Positions 11,465-23,029 of a stretch of DNA of 64,000 bases are shown here, piece after piece. The DNA comes from Trochalopteron elliotii. Its lineage: Eukaryota; Chordata; Aves; Passeriformes; Leiothrichidae. Numbering within the stretch: the first letter of the stretch is position 1; every line of letters starts with the position of its first letter. The position numbers and the translations under genes are program-made. The DNA lies in contig JANPWX010000033.1 in the NCBI GenBank assembly GCA_024734555.1, positions 7,270,316 through 7,334,315 of the forward strand, read 5' to 3'. The notes under the pieces were generated by a model. That model was not told the DNA's origin and searched no databases. It saw only the letters and a program-made list of their open reading frames with translations.

Positions 11465-11640
11465 GCTTGGGATTCCTTGATTAATTACTGTCAGAGAAAC
11501 GCAAGGTCTGTTAATTACCTCTGATTAATTAGGGTGAACTTTTAATTGTATCCCTAAGCTGAAATATGCTGTTCAATAGGCTCCGTAATTAGTGACCCAG
11601 CAGTCTCTGTTAAACCAATTAGCCCAGTGTAACAAGTGTA
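11465..11640. promoter_or_regulatory. Homeodomain-site cluster, candidate enhancer
   Basis: Four TAATTA sites at 11482-11487, 11512-11517, 11526-11531 and 11586-11591, plus TAATTG at 11543-11548 and an AATTAG near 11617. TAATTA is the core bound by Antp-, LHX- and paired-class homeodomains and is expected about once per 4 kb by chance, so four in 110 bases is a real local enrichment. No coding frame. The clearest enhancer candidate in the window. Confidence 0.55.
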
Positions 11641-12704
11641 AGGAGCTGGGGCTGCCCCGTGGGCAGGGGTGCTCCGGCAGCCCTGCACAGGGCCCTGCCA
11701 GTCAGTGACATCTGTGCAGAGTTGTCCACACACTCTGTGTCCCACATCCACAAGAGATGACAGCTGGTCATGGTGGGCTGGCCCTCAGGCGCAGTGACGC
11801 CAGGGGCTGAAGTGACCTGCACTGCCTGGGACTGCCCCATGCTCTCCCAGGGACCTCAGGGCGTTCTAGATTGCTGGGAAGATCCTCTGTAGGCTGTGAG
11901 GTAACTGGTTAAATGCAGCCCAGCCTCCACCCAGAGGTCAGCCTGCTACCTGGCTCACTCTTCTCCATGATGTCCTTCTGTTCTTTCATCCTTCCAGCCT
12001 TCCTTCTATCCTTTCATCCCTCCGTCTGGCTCTTGCTCACTTGAGCAAAAGGCTCTGGCAGGCAGAAGAAAACTTTCCTCCCATTGACATGTTTCATCAC
12101 CTACTGCAGTTTAATATCCAGGTCAGGAAGCAGATGGTGAGTGGCCTGGCTGTCCTGGTGAGCAGGGACAGGAGTGGCTGTTTCCCAGAGATTGTTCACC
12201 TGCTGCATTAACTGTGCCAGCAGCCCCAGCCCTGCACTGCCATGCCTGCTGGGCCCTCCAGCAGCACCCAGCAGGTTGGGCCACAGGGCCACGCTGCAGA
12301 GATGGACACTGACAGCACAGATGTGCTGGGTCACATGCTGCCCCAAGAGAAAAATCCCTCAGGGAAATGGGTGCAGTGCCCACTCATCCCAGGGCTGGAG
12401 AGGCCAGCCATGGTGAGCCCCCTGACTCACACTCCTCCTGGGCTGGGGGCCACATCTCAATATGGGTAAGCAGGAACTAAGCAGGAGCTGGAGCTGAGGG
12501 GCTGCACTGTTCCCCAGCCCCAGCTCTGCCAGCTTGCAGTGGCACAGCCGTGTGGCACACAGCCCCCAGCAGGGACCAGGCTGTGGCCTCTGGCTCTGCA
12601 CACTTGTCCCACTGCCTGCTGGTGAATGGTCCTCTTGCGCCTGCCTGGCGCCACCGGCACTGCCACTGCCTGGAGACTCCTCTCAGAACCACCCAGGCCC
12701 CAGG
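11641..12704. other. GC-moderate spacer
   Basis: A TTCTTTCATCCTTCCAGCCTTCC-like pyrimidine tract lies near 11985-12020. Otherwise CAG/CTG-word sequence with no gene or repeat family recognised. Confidence 0.45.
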
Positions 12705-12790
12705 AAGTCATTAGTAATTAATTTGGTTTCTAATCTTCTAATCCAGCTGCTCCTTGATTTGATAAGCAAAAAATCTGCTTTGGCCACATG
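12705..12790. promoter_or_regulatory. Short AT-rich block
   Basis: Contains TTAGTAATTAATTTGG and two CTAATC words. Candidate regulatory element, small. Confidence 0.3.
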
Positions 12791-13414
12791 GTCGCTGTTC
12801 CATGTGCTGTGTCCCCACAGAGACACCAGCAAGGACAGTGCCACACTAAGCCCGAGGGCCAGAGCCTGCATTACCCTTTCCTGTGGCACAGGAGTCTGGG
12901 TCCTGCCCAGCTGTGTCACACCATGCTGTGCTGTGCTGTCCCTGGTCCCAGCCCTGAATGAAGGGCCTCAGGGTCCACATGCCCCACCTGGTTCTTTCTG
13001 GACCTGGAGTTGAGACAAGACAATTTACACTTCTGTTTGAGGCTGGGAGCCATCATGCACCTCAAGGTTCCAGGAGAGGAGCTTTCCTTGTCCCCTGTCC
13101 TGCTGTCCATGGTCTCACTGGGTGGGCAGGGTCACTGACAGCCTGTGCTTCAGAGGCAGTGGCTGTGAACCACCCCTGCCCAACAGGCCGTGGGCTCTGT
13201 CCTGCAGTGTGCTCAGTGTCCTGGTCCCTGGCTCTCCTCTGAAGCAGCACACTGACACAGGACGTGTTGGGGACATGCCTGGTTGGGGACCCACAGCCCT
13301 CCCTGGTGCTGAGGACACAGGGACATTCTCTGCCCAGGGGCCAGCAGCTCTAAGCCATGTGGCAAAGCAGTCAGCAGCAGGTCCACGGCACACGACGGGA
13401 TGAGGGAACATCAC
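12791..13414. other. GC-moderate spacer
   Basis: No feature recognised; open frames on both strands are unremarkable. Confidence 0.45.
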
Positions 13415-13680
13415 AGATGAGAGCCCAAATCCTTCATTAAATCCCACATTAATCTCTAAGAACAGCCATGTCAAAAATCTTAGCAGCAAAATTAAATTGT
13501 GTAGCTATATTTCAGCTGCACAAAATCAATATTAATTATGGTGGGACAGACATTGCTGAGAGGGGGTCTGACCCAGTATTTACCGCTGCAGTCCAACTCC
13601 AGCTTGGCAACTTGTTTATATAAAACAACAGCATGTTTTTGTGGCAAACAGCCTAAATCCTGCTGGTGTTGAGGCTGAAT
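13415..13680. promoter_or_regulatory. AT-rich block, candidate conserved non-coding element
   Basis: Non-repetitive AT-rich sequence with CATTAATC, ATATTAATTATGG and TTTATATAAAAC words between GC-rich flanks. No coding frame. Enhancer role inferred. Confidence 0.4.
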
Positions 13681-15403
13681 ACAGATGTGCTGGGACAGCA
13701 GCCCCCCTGCAGAGGGACACAGGAGGGAGACACTGGGAAGGCTGTGTTCAGCTGAGCAGAAAGGGAGAAAGGTAGCCATGGTCCCAGAAATGGGGTCTGC
13801 AGGTGGGCTGTGGCACCATGTCCTGCTGGCATTGCCACCCCTGGTTCTGCCCAGGTCCCCCCAGTTTCTGCACTGGGGCTGTGTGCCCTCTGCTCTGGAC
13901 TCTGCTTCCTGGGGATTTACTCCCAGCTAGAATGAAGCTCATGTCAGAGGGCTAAATCCCATGTTTAAACATATTTTTCTCTTAGTTACATTAAAACTGA
14001 GTCTGAGGAGGCTGAGTCTCCACGTGGGACCTGCCAAGTCTGGCAGCCCCTGGGAGGACTATTGCCTTCCTTCAGAAAGCCTATTTTACCCTGGTTTACC
14101 CACCCTGCTTTGGTGAGCTCCAACCAGAGACAAGCTGAAATGTGGTCTGCAGCTGAGCCTGCCCACCCTGTCTGCCCTGCCTGCAGGGAGGTGGGATGGT
14201 TTTAAGGGAAGTGACTTGATTGGAATGGCTCCTATCCAGTGTGGGATTTGGGGGCAGAGGGAAATTTTTGCAACTTAGTCATTGAAATGTGACTTCTTGG
14301 TGCAGGGGAAGCTGTGCAGGAATACTCCTGGTCAGGCCATTGCAAATGGATGCCCACCAAAAATCCAGACCTTGGGCAAGGACTGGGCTGTGGTCTGAGT
14401 GTCCCCATGGGCACAACTGGACAACAGTCAGGGGCAGAGTGGGACATGCCTTTTGCTGGAGCAGGGGCGGGGCCCATCTGGTTGGGCTGGGTCACATCTG
14501 GCCAGGGCAGAAGCCCTGCTGACTGGATCACAGGCAGCCTGTGGGGGAACAGGGGTGTCAGGGGTGTCCCCCCACCCCCTGAGCCTGTGGTGCTGAGCTG
14601 GGCTCTGTGCTTCATGGCACCAGAGCTGGCCAGCTGGGCATGGGGCATCCCTGGTGCCTGTCTCAGGCAGTTAGTGTCACATTATGAGATGATCCAGAAC
14701 AGGGAGTTTGGGGCAAAGGAATTAAAATGGGAGGAAGAGTTTTAATTAGAGAAAGAAGTCAGAGTCCGTAATCAGCTGGGTGAGTGACTGCCTGCTGTGG
14801 GGAATTCTCCATATGTCAAATGGCATCAATCAAAATGCCACTTCTTATACAACGGCCTCTGTGCAGGAGGAGGGGCTGCTGGCCCTGTGCTCAGGGCACT
14901 GCTCTGCCTGGGCAGGGCATTCCTCCACTGCAGTCCCTGGGTTCCTGAGCACCCCACAGCACAGGGGAGCAGGGCTAGGACCAGCCTGCCCCATACCCCA
15001 GACTGCTGCACTGGTTTGGTGGCAGTGTTGTGGGGGGTCTGTCTGTGCCCTTCCCCAGCCCCCAGGCCTACTCCAGGCATGAGGAACAGAATGGCTTCTT
15101 GGGGGCCACAACCAGCCCCTGTGCCTCTCTCTAGGCTCACCACAGGTAACATGAGTTGCTGCAATCCTTTGGATGGTCAGCAGTACAATGGGAGCATGTG
15201 TCCTGGTGAGCTGGGGCAGGAGAGGGTGTCCAGTCAACAGGAGGATGGTATGTGTGTCCCTTTGGTCCTGTGTCCACCCACAGCTTCAGAGACCCCTGGT
15301 GATGCCTGTCAGCAGCAGGGCCCAGCTGAGCCCAGTCTGACAGAGCCCAGTGGCAGTGCCAAGGCACGGGAGATTCCTGACAACAGTGGGGCCCAAGGGC
15401 TGG
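13681..15403. other. GC-moderate spacer
   Basis: Two weak AT-rich dips at about 13950-14000 and 14680-14850. No repeat family, exon or RNA recognised. Confidence 0.45.
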
Positions 15404-15485
15404 CCTTGTCCTTGTCCTTGTCCTTGTCCTTGTCCTTGTCCTTGTCCTTGTCCTTGTCCTTGTCCTTGTCCTTGTCCTTGTCCTT
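15404..15485 (+). repeat. (CCTTGT)n hexanucleotide microsatellite
   Basis: Thirteen uninterrupted copies of CCTTGT plus a partial copy, with no mismatch in 82 bases. Because the unit is six bases, every frame is open through the array and encodes dipeptide repeats (Ser-Leu on the plus strand, Asp-Lys, Gly-Gln or Arg-Thr on the minus strand). These are not evidence of a protein. The purity suggests recent slippage expansion, so length is probably polymorphic. Confidence 0.97.
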
Positions 15486-15954
15486 CCTGCCACATCCTTC
15501 CAGCTGCACCTCACATTCCTGGCAGGCTCAGTGACTCCCCCATTCCTGCTGGGCTGTGTCCAGTGAACATCTGTGTGTGTTCCTTTAGAAACGTGTTTCA
15601 TGCACCAATAGTTTAACAGTGCAGAGGTGACACAGTTCATGCTCTACATTTCTCCAGAAGGAGAGTGGCTTTCCTGGAGATGGAGCAGTTGGAGTGGGAA
15701 GAGGAGCACTGCCATGCTGGGGCTGAGCTGTGCAGGATGTGTGGATGTAGGAGTGACATGAAGCTGGGGCAGGCCCATGGGGAAGGGTCCCCCTGTGGCA
15801 CAGGATGCTTTGGCCACTGAGGTGCCACATCTCCCGGGGTCTCCCCTCCAAGCTGCCTGAGGATGTGTTCCCAATATGTCATGAGGGGCTGCCCCCTGGG
15901 GCTCCCTGCCCTCTGCCTCCACATAGAGTGTCTCACTGTGCCAGCAGCTGAGCT
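15486..15954. other. GC-moderate spacer
   Basis: Sequence between the microsatellite and the next AT-rich block. Nothing recognised. Confidence 0.45.
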
Positions 15955-16140
15955 CAACACTTTTGACTCTATTTATTACTAAAAAATTATGCAACTGGGT
16001 CGCATTCCTGCTATTTTTTATGCATGAGCCAAGCAGCAAATTCCATTATTTAAAAAAAACTGTTTTAGCTAGTGATGCACTAGACCACGCAAGTAAATGC
16101 CCAAAATAATTCCAGCTGACACCTTTATGAAGGCAGAGTG
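15955..16140. promoter_or_regulatory. AT-rich block, candidate conserved non-coding element
   Basis: Non-repetitive AT-rich DNA with TATTTATTACT, an A8 run and AAATAATTCC. Short but sharply bounded. Enhancer role inferred. Confidence 0.35.
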
Positions 16141-16735
16141 AAGTTTAGAGTCTACACAAGCCTTTCATTTGCAATTTCCCATCCCTCCTAACCAGCACCT
16201 GGGAACTGTGCTGCCATCTGGCTCATGGATCCCCTTTTCTGGCTGTGCCTGTGCCCGTGGTGGGTGCAGCCCCCTGATCTCCTGCCCTGAAGGGCAGGCC
16301 TTCAGCCTGAAGACTCTGCTGTGACAGCAAACAACATCTGCAAACATCTGCAAACAGGGTGCAGGACAAGGGACAGAACAGGAAGATCTTTAAGAGTAAA
16401 AATCATGCAAAGAGATGGGGCGAGGCTGAGCTCCCAGGCAGGAGGATCCCAGAGGAAGCTCCTGGGGTTTTTCTGCAGCTCCCTGGATGCTCTCTCACTC
16501 CATCAGGGCACACAGGGCACCCCTGGGACCTTCCCTAGGCAGGAGCAGCACCCAGAGAGGCACAGAGACAGGATAAGAAACACAGGCACTCCCTCTCCTT
16601 GCTGTACATTGCCTCCTCTGCCTATTGATAGGTGGCTTTTGGAGTTGCTTCTGAGTGTGGTTGGTGGCCAGTGCTTTGTCTCCCAAAGGCTGGCTGTGCC
16701 AGAAGCTCACTCCAAGTGGCAGTGAAGCTGGAGTT
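16141..16735. other. GC-moderate spacer
   Basis: No gene, repeat family or RNA recognised. A short direct repeat of ACATCTGCAA lies near 16336-16355. Confidence 0.45.
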
Positions 16736-17115
16736 AATCACACCAACCTGATTATTTCCCGCTCAATTCCAGCCTTTGGCCTGACCTTGCTACTTTAATG
16801 AACAGGATGCCGAGGTTCTTACCATAAAAAATTTTGGTTGACCCCAAAGGTAAAAGACGACAAACAAACTCTGATATAAATAACCTGGCCTCTGTGGAAA
16901 GCATCAAAGGTAACTTACCAATTAGCCCTTCTTTCACCAATAAATCATTGCACTGTGGCACCTGACCCTGGTGTGGCTGACAGTTCTATAACCCATTTGC
17001 CACTGTTCATGTATCAAATGGCTTTCAGTCACCCTAAATTTGGAGATTCTAATCTCCTATATTAAGTCAGTGATTCTTAGTAATTCTTAGTGATTTTATT
17101 TTTATTGGCTTTGTA
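16736..17115. promoter_or_regulatory. AT-rich block with nuclear-receptor and TCF words
   Basis: Non-repetitive AT-rich block. TGACCTTG at 16782-16789 is an extended nuclear-receptor half-site (CAAGGTCA on the other strand, ERR/NR5A type). ATCAAAGG at 16903-16910 is a perfect TCF/LEF core. TTAATCAC and GATTATTT lie near the left edge. Candidate enhancer; single motif matches are weak evidence. Confidence 0.4.
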
Positions 17116-18404
17116 AATCAGAGTTATCCATGTCAGTGCCCATGGCCAGAGAGAGAAGCGTTTGTCTGTGAAATTGGGTTGACACAGCCCATTGAGTGTG
17201 ATGATAAGAGGTGATTTGCAGGGCTGGCTGGACAAGCCATTTACACCCAGCAGATTATCATATCACAATACAGAAGTTTTGTTACTGGAAGAACAGTGGA
17301 AGCTGCAGAACATGCGGAGTGGGGAAGGGGCACTCCCACTTCTCCACAATGGTGCTGAGCCCCTGGGATGGGGACAGGAGTCATCAGAGGCACAGCATAG
17401 GAAAGGAGGAATAACACCTCTGACATCAGTCTGCCAGGACACCAGGCTGTGCCAATGCCTGCAGACATGACTGTGTACAGGTCCTGCTGATGACTGACCT
17501 GTGTCCCTCAGCCACCAGGAACATCCTCACCTGGAGGAAAAGGGACTCCCAGACACTGAATACGTACTGTTTTTAAGAGCTATTGTGATATTTAATTGGC
17601 TGCAGGCTAAACATCGATTCCTGCACTGAACTCAGCACCCCTGGGGAAACAACCTGCATCTAAAATGAGCTCCAGCCTGAGGTGGCACTGCCATGGAACA
17701 GGCTCCAGCCTCAGCACCAGCTGACACTGCGTGTCAGCCTCTGCCAGATGCACCACGAGGAGCACCTGAGCTGCACCAGGCAAGGGCAGGGCTGAGACAT
17801 GCCTGTCCCCACAGCACACCCGTGCCCCCGTCCCCACAGAGGGCATGGAGGGTGTGGGGGCACCCCAGAACAGTGCCTGTGCTGGGTGCAAGCCAGGGGC
17901 AAGCAGTGGCACTGAGGCACAGTTCCAGTGGCACTGAGGCACAATTCCAGTGGCACTGTGCTTCCTGCTGGTACAGCCCATAAATCTGTGGCTGAGTGGT
18001 AGCTGGAGAGGTGGCAGAGAGCAGTGATTAACAGAGCGTGTGAAGGGATGTCAGGAGCCTCGGCCAGCTCTGCTGGGAGCCGTCAGTGAGAGCTGTTGAG
18101 GCTGAGATTTACACATGGGGCTGCTGATAACTGCCTCATCTCCTCATGCTTTTGGGATGTGCTCCCGAAGGTGCTCCACGGATCAGGAGGGATAGGGCCA
18201 AGAGCTGGCAGCAGCTCAGCTGGGGTTGGGAGCAGCAGCAGCACTGGGATGAGTCTGACTGACCTCGGGGGGTCCCAGCTGGGCTGGGCTGTGCAGGGCT
18301 GAGGTCCCAAAACCAATCAGTGCCAGGGAATTGAGCCACTGAGCCCCACAGACAGCTGCAGCCAGAGAGCAGGCAGGTATGGACCTGGCAGACAGCTACT
18401 GGCT
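17116..18404. other. GC-moderate spacer with small AT dips
   Basis: AT-rich dips at about 17230-17290 and 17555-17620. Contains the short tandem repeat listed separately at 17905-17958. No gene recognised. Confidence 0.45.
17905..17958 (+). repeat. 22-bp tandem repeat, about 2.4 copies
   Basis: Units start at 17905, 17927 and 17949 with AGTGGCACTGAGGCAC; the first two differ by one base. A young local duplication with no coding implication. Confidence 0.85.
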
Positions 18405-18415
18405 CTGTGCAATGT

Positions 18416-18427
18416 ATTGTATACAAT
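18416..18427. other. 12-bp palindrome ATTGTATACAAT in AT microisland
   Basis: A perfect palindrome made of two ATTGT/ACAAT (SOX-type) half-sites with a 2-base spacer. It sits in a 35-base alternating purine/pyrimidine tract within GC-rich DNA. Either a paired SOX-like site or simple low-complexity sequence. Confidence 0.5.
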
Positions 18428-18445
18428 GTATATAACATATATGAT

Positions 18446-21400
18446 GTACCAGACACCTGCCTGCGACGGCAAGCACGGCCAGTTACTTCACAGCCCTTCC
18501 CAAGGAGTGTAATGAGGGCGGGGAGGGTGACTGTGCACCTGGTCCTGCAGACTCAGGTAACAAGCCTTGTCTGGAGGCATTACCCATCCCTGAGGAGGTG
18601 CTCGGGAGTCCCGGTGCAGCTGAGAGATGCTGCAGGACTCCCACAGCTGCCAGGGAAGCACATCAGCAGGTGTTTGGGAGCAGCAATTCCCTGGCAGAGC
18701 AGAATAATGTCATCAGCTGTTGAACACGTGTCAGATGACCTTTCCCTGCACTCTTCACAAAATCCCATTAATCAAAAGAGCAGAGCAGAGCTAAGAACCC
18801 TTTAACAAAATTATTGTAATCTCTGGGTTTCTCATTCATCACACAGCAGCTCAGCAGCCTCCACGCTCCTTGGAGGGGTCAGAGGATCCCCCCCATCTCT
18901 GCTGTACAACTCCTTCCTCTCCTGCTCTGTCCTTCAGCTCTGCAGGCTCAGGGCTTGTTTCCTACCAGAGCTTTGCAGATTCCTGCTTTCTGGGCTCTCA
19001 AAGATCTTCCTTGACTGTTGGTCATCACAAACCAGGACAAAGTCAAATTCTCATGTATCCTGTGTATGGGGCAGTTGAGGAGAAAGTAAGTTCAGAGGCT
19101 GAGGAAGGAATTTTTCAGTGATAATGTGAATGTGATTTTGTCTCATAGAAGAGAAAATGCTACAGGGAAGCTGTAAAAAAACAGCCAGGAGAGCTGTAAT
19201 GAAAGTTGGCATTTATACCTGAAATCATTGCCAGTATTTTCCACTGAGAGTTTCATCAGTGCTGACACTTTCCCTCAGAACATCTCAGCATCAGCACGGG
19301 TGGCAGGAGTTGTTTGGCCAGGAGGGTCTCACCCATCTCCTGGGCAGATGCCCTCCAAGGAAAGGGGGCTGCCTCCAGCCTGCTCCCACCACAGGGCCTG
19401 GCAGATCCTGTCCCTGGTTCTGGGGATCTGAGTCCCCTGAGTGGGGCTCCAGGGATGGGGTTATGTTTCATCTGCCCAGCTCCAGTCTTGTGTGTTGGTT
19501 ATCACGGGCACTAACATCCATGGTGGAGACCTGACCCCAATGTCCTCAGCGTCCCCAGCATACCTGCTGCCCTCTGGCCAGGGCAGAGCCCCTTTCCAGC
19601 CAAGTCTCCACCCTGGAGTAGCTGCTCCATTAGCTGGGACTGCCCGCTCCCACAGCTGCTAATTACCAGCTCCAGCCTGGCTCTGTCTTTCAATGCACAC
19701 AACATCTCAAAGAATTAATTTTCAGCTGTAGAGCAGCATTCAGAAATATCCCCCTGGCATCTTCCTGTTCAGGAAGTCCCCACATACAAGGTCTGTGCTT
19801 AATTAGTCAGTTAAACACTCCCCAGTTCAGCCTGGTTGTTGTAACTCAAGCCCTCTCATGCTGTGGGTCCCCATGGGGGGACTCTAGGCAAGGGGATGTG
19901 CTGTGCTTGCTGCAGGCTTGAGCCAAAGGCTCGGGCAGCTGATGGGATAGATGCACCTCACCCAGACTCCCCCGCTGCAGGCAGCCCCTGACACCAGCTC
20001 TGTGGCACAGGGAGATCTCTCAAACACTGACTTTTGGACACAGGGAACAGGAGCAGGGAGCAGCTTTTCTTTTTTTTCTTCCCCCCTCAGAGAGTGGCAA
20101 AGATGGACTGAGTGGTCTCACTTGCCCCTTCCCACCCCTTACCTATCTCTGGTCCCAGAGCAGGAGGAGCAGGCAGCAGTGGCACTGGAGTGCTTGGTGA
20201 TGCCGGGGTCCAGTGCAAGAAAGCACTTGCAGTGACAGGGGCCATTGCTTCAGCATCAAACCAAGTCCCTGCACGGTGCCACAGTCCCTGCAGGCTGCAG
20301 CCTGGGGCTGGGCTCTGTCCCCGTGCTGACTCCTGCCAACCCACACTGACCTGAGCTGACCCACCCAATAGAGCTGCCCAGCCCAGTGTGACAGCCAGGG
20401 CCCCAGCAGCAGAAAAGGGTGACTGGAGGGCAGATGAGGACTTTCCTGGGACACAGCTTTGCTCTAAGGGAAGGGGAATATGAAAGCAGCAGCAGTGTGG
20501 CTTCTGCCCACTGGATTTGCCAAGCAAAGGTGGTGTAAAAGTGGGAAGTAAAGGACAGGTAACCCACAGGACTCACTGGAATGAAACACTGACAACTCAA
20601 ATCCAGCAATTTGAAAAGGCATCCATCATGGCAGAGCAGTCTGACCTCTGGCCCCAGCCAAGGCCACTTATTCATGAGCCATCAGCAGGTATGAGCACAG
20701 CCCGTTAATAACGCACCTATCGATTGGCTCCTGTGCTGCTCCAGCTGGGCTGAGATCGATGGTCCTGCCTAAGTACATGCACCACAAAACTTCCAAGAAA
20801 TACCACCCCAACGCTTCAGCACAGCACTGGGCTGTCACTTCCTCAATTTATTAACTGACAAGACTCCCATCACACCCACCTCCAGCCTGGCTCTTCCTGC
20901 TCCAGCAGAGACCCCCTATCTCCTGTGTGAGCAGGATGCTGCCCCCGAGCCTAGCCTTGTCCTAACCCAGGGGACAGGAGCCCACTGACCATTGACACTG
21001 AGCCTGGGGTCGTGGAGTGGAGCAGGACTGGGGAGCAGGGATGCATCAGTGGGAGCAGTGCATGTGACACCCTCAAACATGCACGCACCTGGCTGCGGCA
21101 CTGGGGGTGAGGATGGCATTAGCTCTATGGGCCACGTCGCTCAACAGTTTATTTCAGGGCTGTTAAACACTGTTTTGCATATTTATTAAATTGAAGAGAG
21201 TTTATGCCTGCAATTACTCTGCCTGACAAGGAGCCGCCAGCAGCTGGAGCAGCGTCTGACTCACAGCACTCGGGTATTACCCTGTGATGATGCTGCTCTG
21301 GCCGCCCAGCAGCAGCCAGGAGCACTCAGCCCTTCAGTGCGATGGCTGAGGGGAAGATTTAGGAGAAAACCATCACGATGCTCCCAGCCCCAGAGCTCTG

Positions 21401-21449
21401 CATTCCACGTACCCAACATGGCACCTCTGATGGATGAGTCCCGCACTTC
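18446..21449. other. Long GC-moderate spacer
   Basis: Three kilobases without recognisable gene or repeat family. Small AT-rich dips lie at about 18740-18840, 19090-19230, 19690-19830, 20690-20860 and 21130-21215. Any of these could be a short regulatory element but none has a distinctive motif cluster. Confidence 0.45.
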
Positions 21450-21800
21450 ACTCCAATCTGCTTGGAGTTAGGCAGTAGCAATCATTTTTTTCAAGCCTTG
21501 TCATATATAAAAGCAATTGAGTCAGCAAGCACCAGTTGTCTGGCACAAGGAGAGATGATATTTTTACAAGGTTTTGCAGAAGGTCTATAAAAGTTTGTTC
21601 TTTCTTTAAAAAATAAATACATATTTGACAACGCCTCTCTGGAAAAAAATGGAAAAAATTAAACTTGCAAATTGAAACATTATGTCTGCAAGAGATGTGC
21701 TTAAAGGCCCTCTTTACAGCTGATAGGAAGTGACAAAGATTTTGTGTATAAACTGTGTTTCAGGCCAATGCCTTTGGAAACTGGGAATTTCCCTGACTGT
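21450..21800. promoter_or_regulatory. AT-rich block with two TATA-like words
   Basis: About 350 bases of non-repetitive AT-rich DNA. TATATAAAA lies at 21504-21512 and TCTATAAAAG near 21585, but there is no CpG island or downstream initiator context, so I do not call a promoter. Candidate conserved non-coding element. Confidence 0.4.
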
Positions 21801-22364
21801 TCTGGTCCCAAACTGTGGAAACGCTGCAGTTGCTGTGAACTTCCTCCCACAGAGGAGAGCAGCCATGCCCTGCCCCTGTCCTGGGTGGCAGGGCTCTGTT
21901 GGGGTCACCCCCAAGCAACAGGACTAGTGATGCTCATTCCAGCGGGGCTGGACAGGCTGCAAAACTACTGGTGTCCCCTGTCTCATGTCAATGCCAGCAC
22001 CACGGGGCACAGCCAGCCACTGGCACTGGCATCACAGTGGACCCTGCAATGCCCTGGATCCGTAAGGAATCCCCTCAGCCACTCACAAAGGACCAGCTTG
22101 GATTCCCACCAGGGATGGAATTGAGAGCCCAGACAGAGCGCTGCTGCTTGGCTTGCATGGCAACCAGCAGCAACCCACAGCACCCCGAGGCACCCCGAGG
22201 CACCCCACAGCACCCTGCAGCACCCCACAGCACCTCACTCCTGCCCAAGGAGGCCTGGAGGGGATTCTGCTCTGCTGGTCCTGCCAGGGCCAACACTGCC
22301 AGCATCAGCTCATTCCCACTGGTCGCTTTGCGGTTGTTGGAGCTGTAGGAAACGCTGACATGAA
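21801..22364. other. GC-moderate spacer
   Basis: Contains the 10-bp tandem array at 22171-22236. Otherwise nothing recognised. Confidence 0.45.
22171..22236 (+). repeat. 10-bp tandem repeat CACCCCANAG
   Basis: Six full units in exact 10-base register starting at 22171, 22181, 22191, 22201, 22211 and 22221, plus a partial one. Variants are CAACCCACAG, CACCCCGAGG (twice), CACCCCACAG (twice) and CACCCTGCAG. The period is close to one helical turn. No coding evidence. Confidence 0.9.
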
Positions 22365-22545
22365 TCTGCAGCTATGGATTTTTTTTGACAGAAGCTGAGC
22401 CCTCGGGATTGCTGCTCATTCTGTGCTTGAGAAGGAGCTACTTAGTTATAACCAATCTTTTTATAATGATTTTTCATTGTAGAGAGAGAGTATTAATTAT
22501 TAGAGGGTATTAAAAAAAGCATTAGCCCTCTGACCCCTGGAGATG
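22365..22545. promoter_or_regulatory. AT-rich block
   Basis: Non-repetitive AT-rich sequence with AGTATTAATTATTAG and a T8 run. Candidate conserved non-coding element. Confidence 0.35.
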
Positions 22546-23029
22546 CTCTGGGCTTGTCAAGTGTCTCCTACAGATCTATGGGGCCAGGGGCTGTTCATCA
22601 GGACAGGGGTGATGCCTTAAGGCATGAGGGGAAGGTGCTGGGCAGTGGGAACCTCTGGCAGCAGGCACTGGCACCACTTGCTTGCTGCCCCTCTCTGCTG
22701 AGGGCCATCCCTGCTGGCAGCCCCTCACTCTTTGTGGAGCAGCAGGACTGCTCCTGGCAGCCCCTTGGAGCAGGCTGTGCTCAGCACCCTTTGGTGTCAC
22801 TCCATTCCCCTGCCTCACCACATCCAAAATCTACTTGGGGCAGAGACCCTCTCAGCCCACCTGCCCCAGGGAGGAGGTGAGGGGCCCTGTGGGGCTGGGG
22901 CTGCTCTGGCCCTGGGCACACCTCACTCCTGTAGCACATGGCTGGGTGCTGCCACAGCACTGCTGGCACCAGACCACCACTGGCAGCCCTGCACACCTCC
23001 CACCCCGACACACTCATCCTGTGCATAAA
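22546..23029. other. GC-moderate spacer
   Basis: No gene, RNA or repeat family recognised. Confidence 0.45.

Noticed and set aside
15137..15640. Dipeptide-repeat proteins from the hexanucleotide array
   Set aside because: A six-base unit without stops is open in every frame. There is no supporting gene structure.
20813..20840. RE1/NRSF left half TTCAGCAC
   Set aside because: The right half (GGACAGCGCC-like) is missing at either canonical or expanded spacing.
21504..21594. TATA-box promoters (TATATAAAA, TCTATAAAAG)
   Set aside because: They lie in a generally AT-rich block with no island, initiator or downstream exon; AT-rich DNA gives such words by chance.
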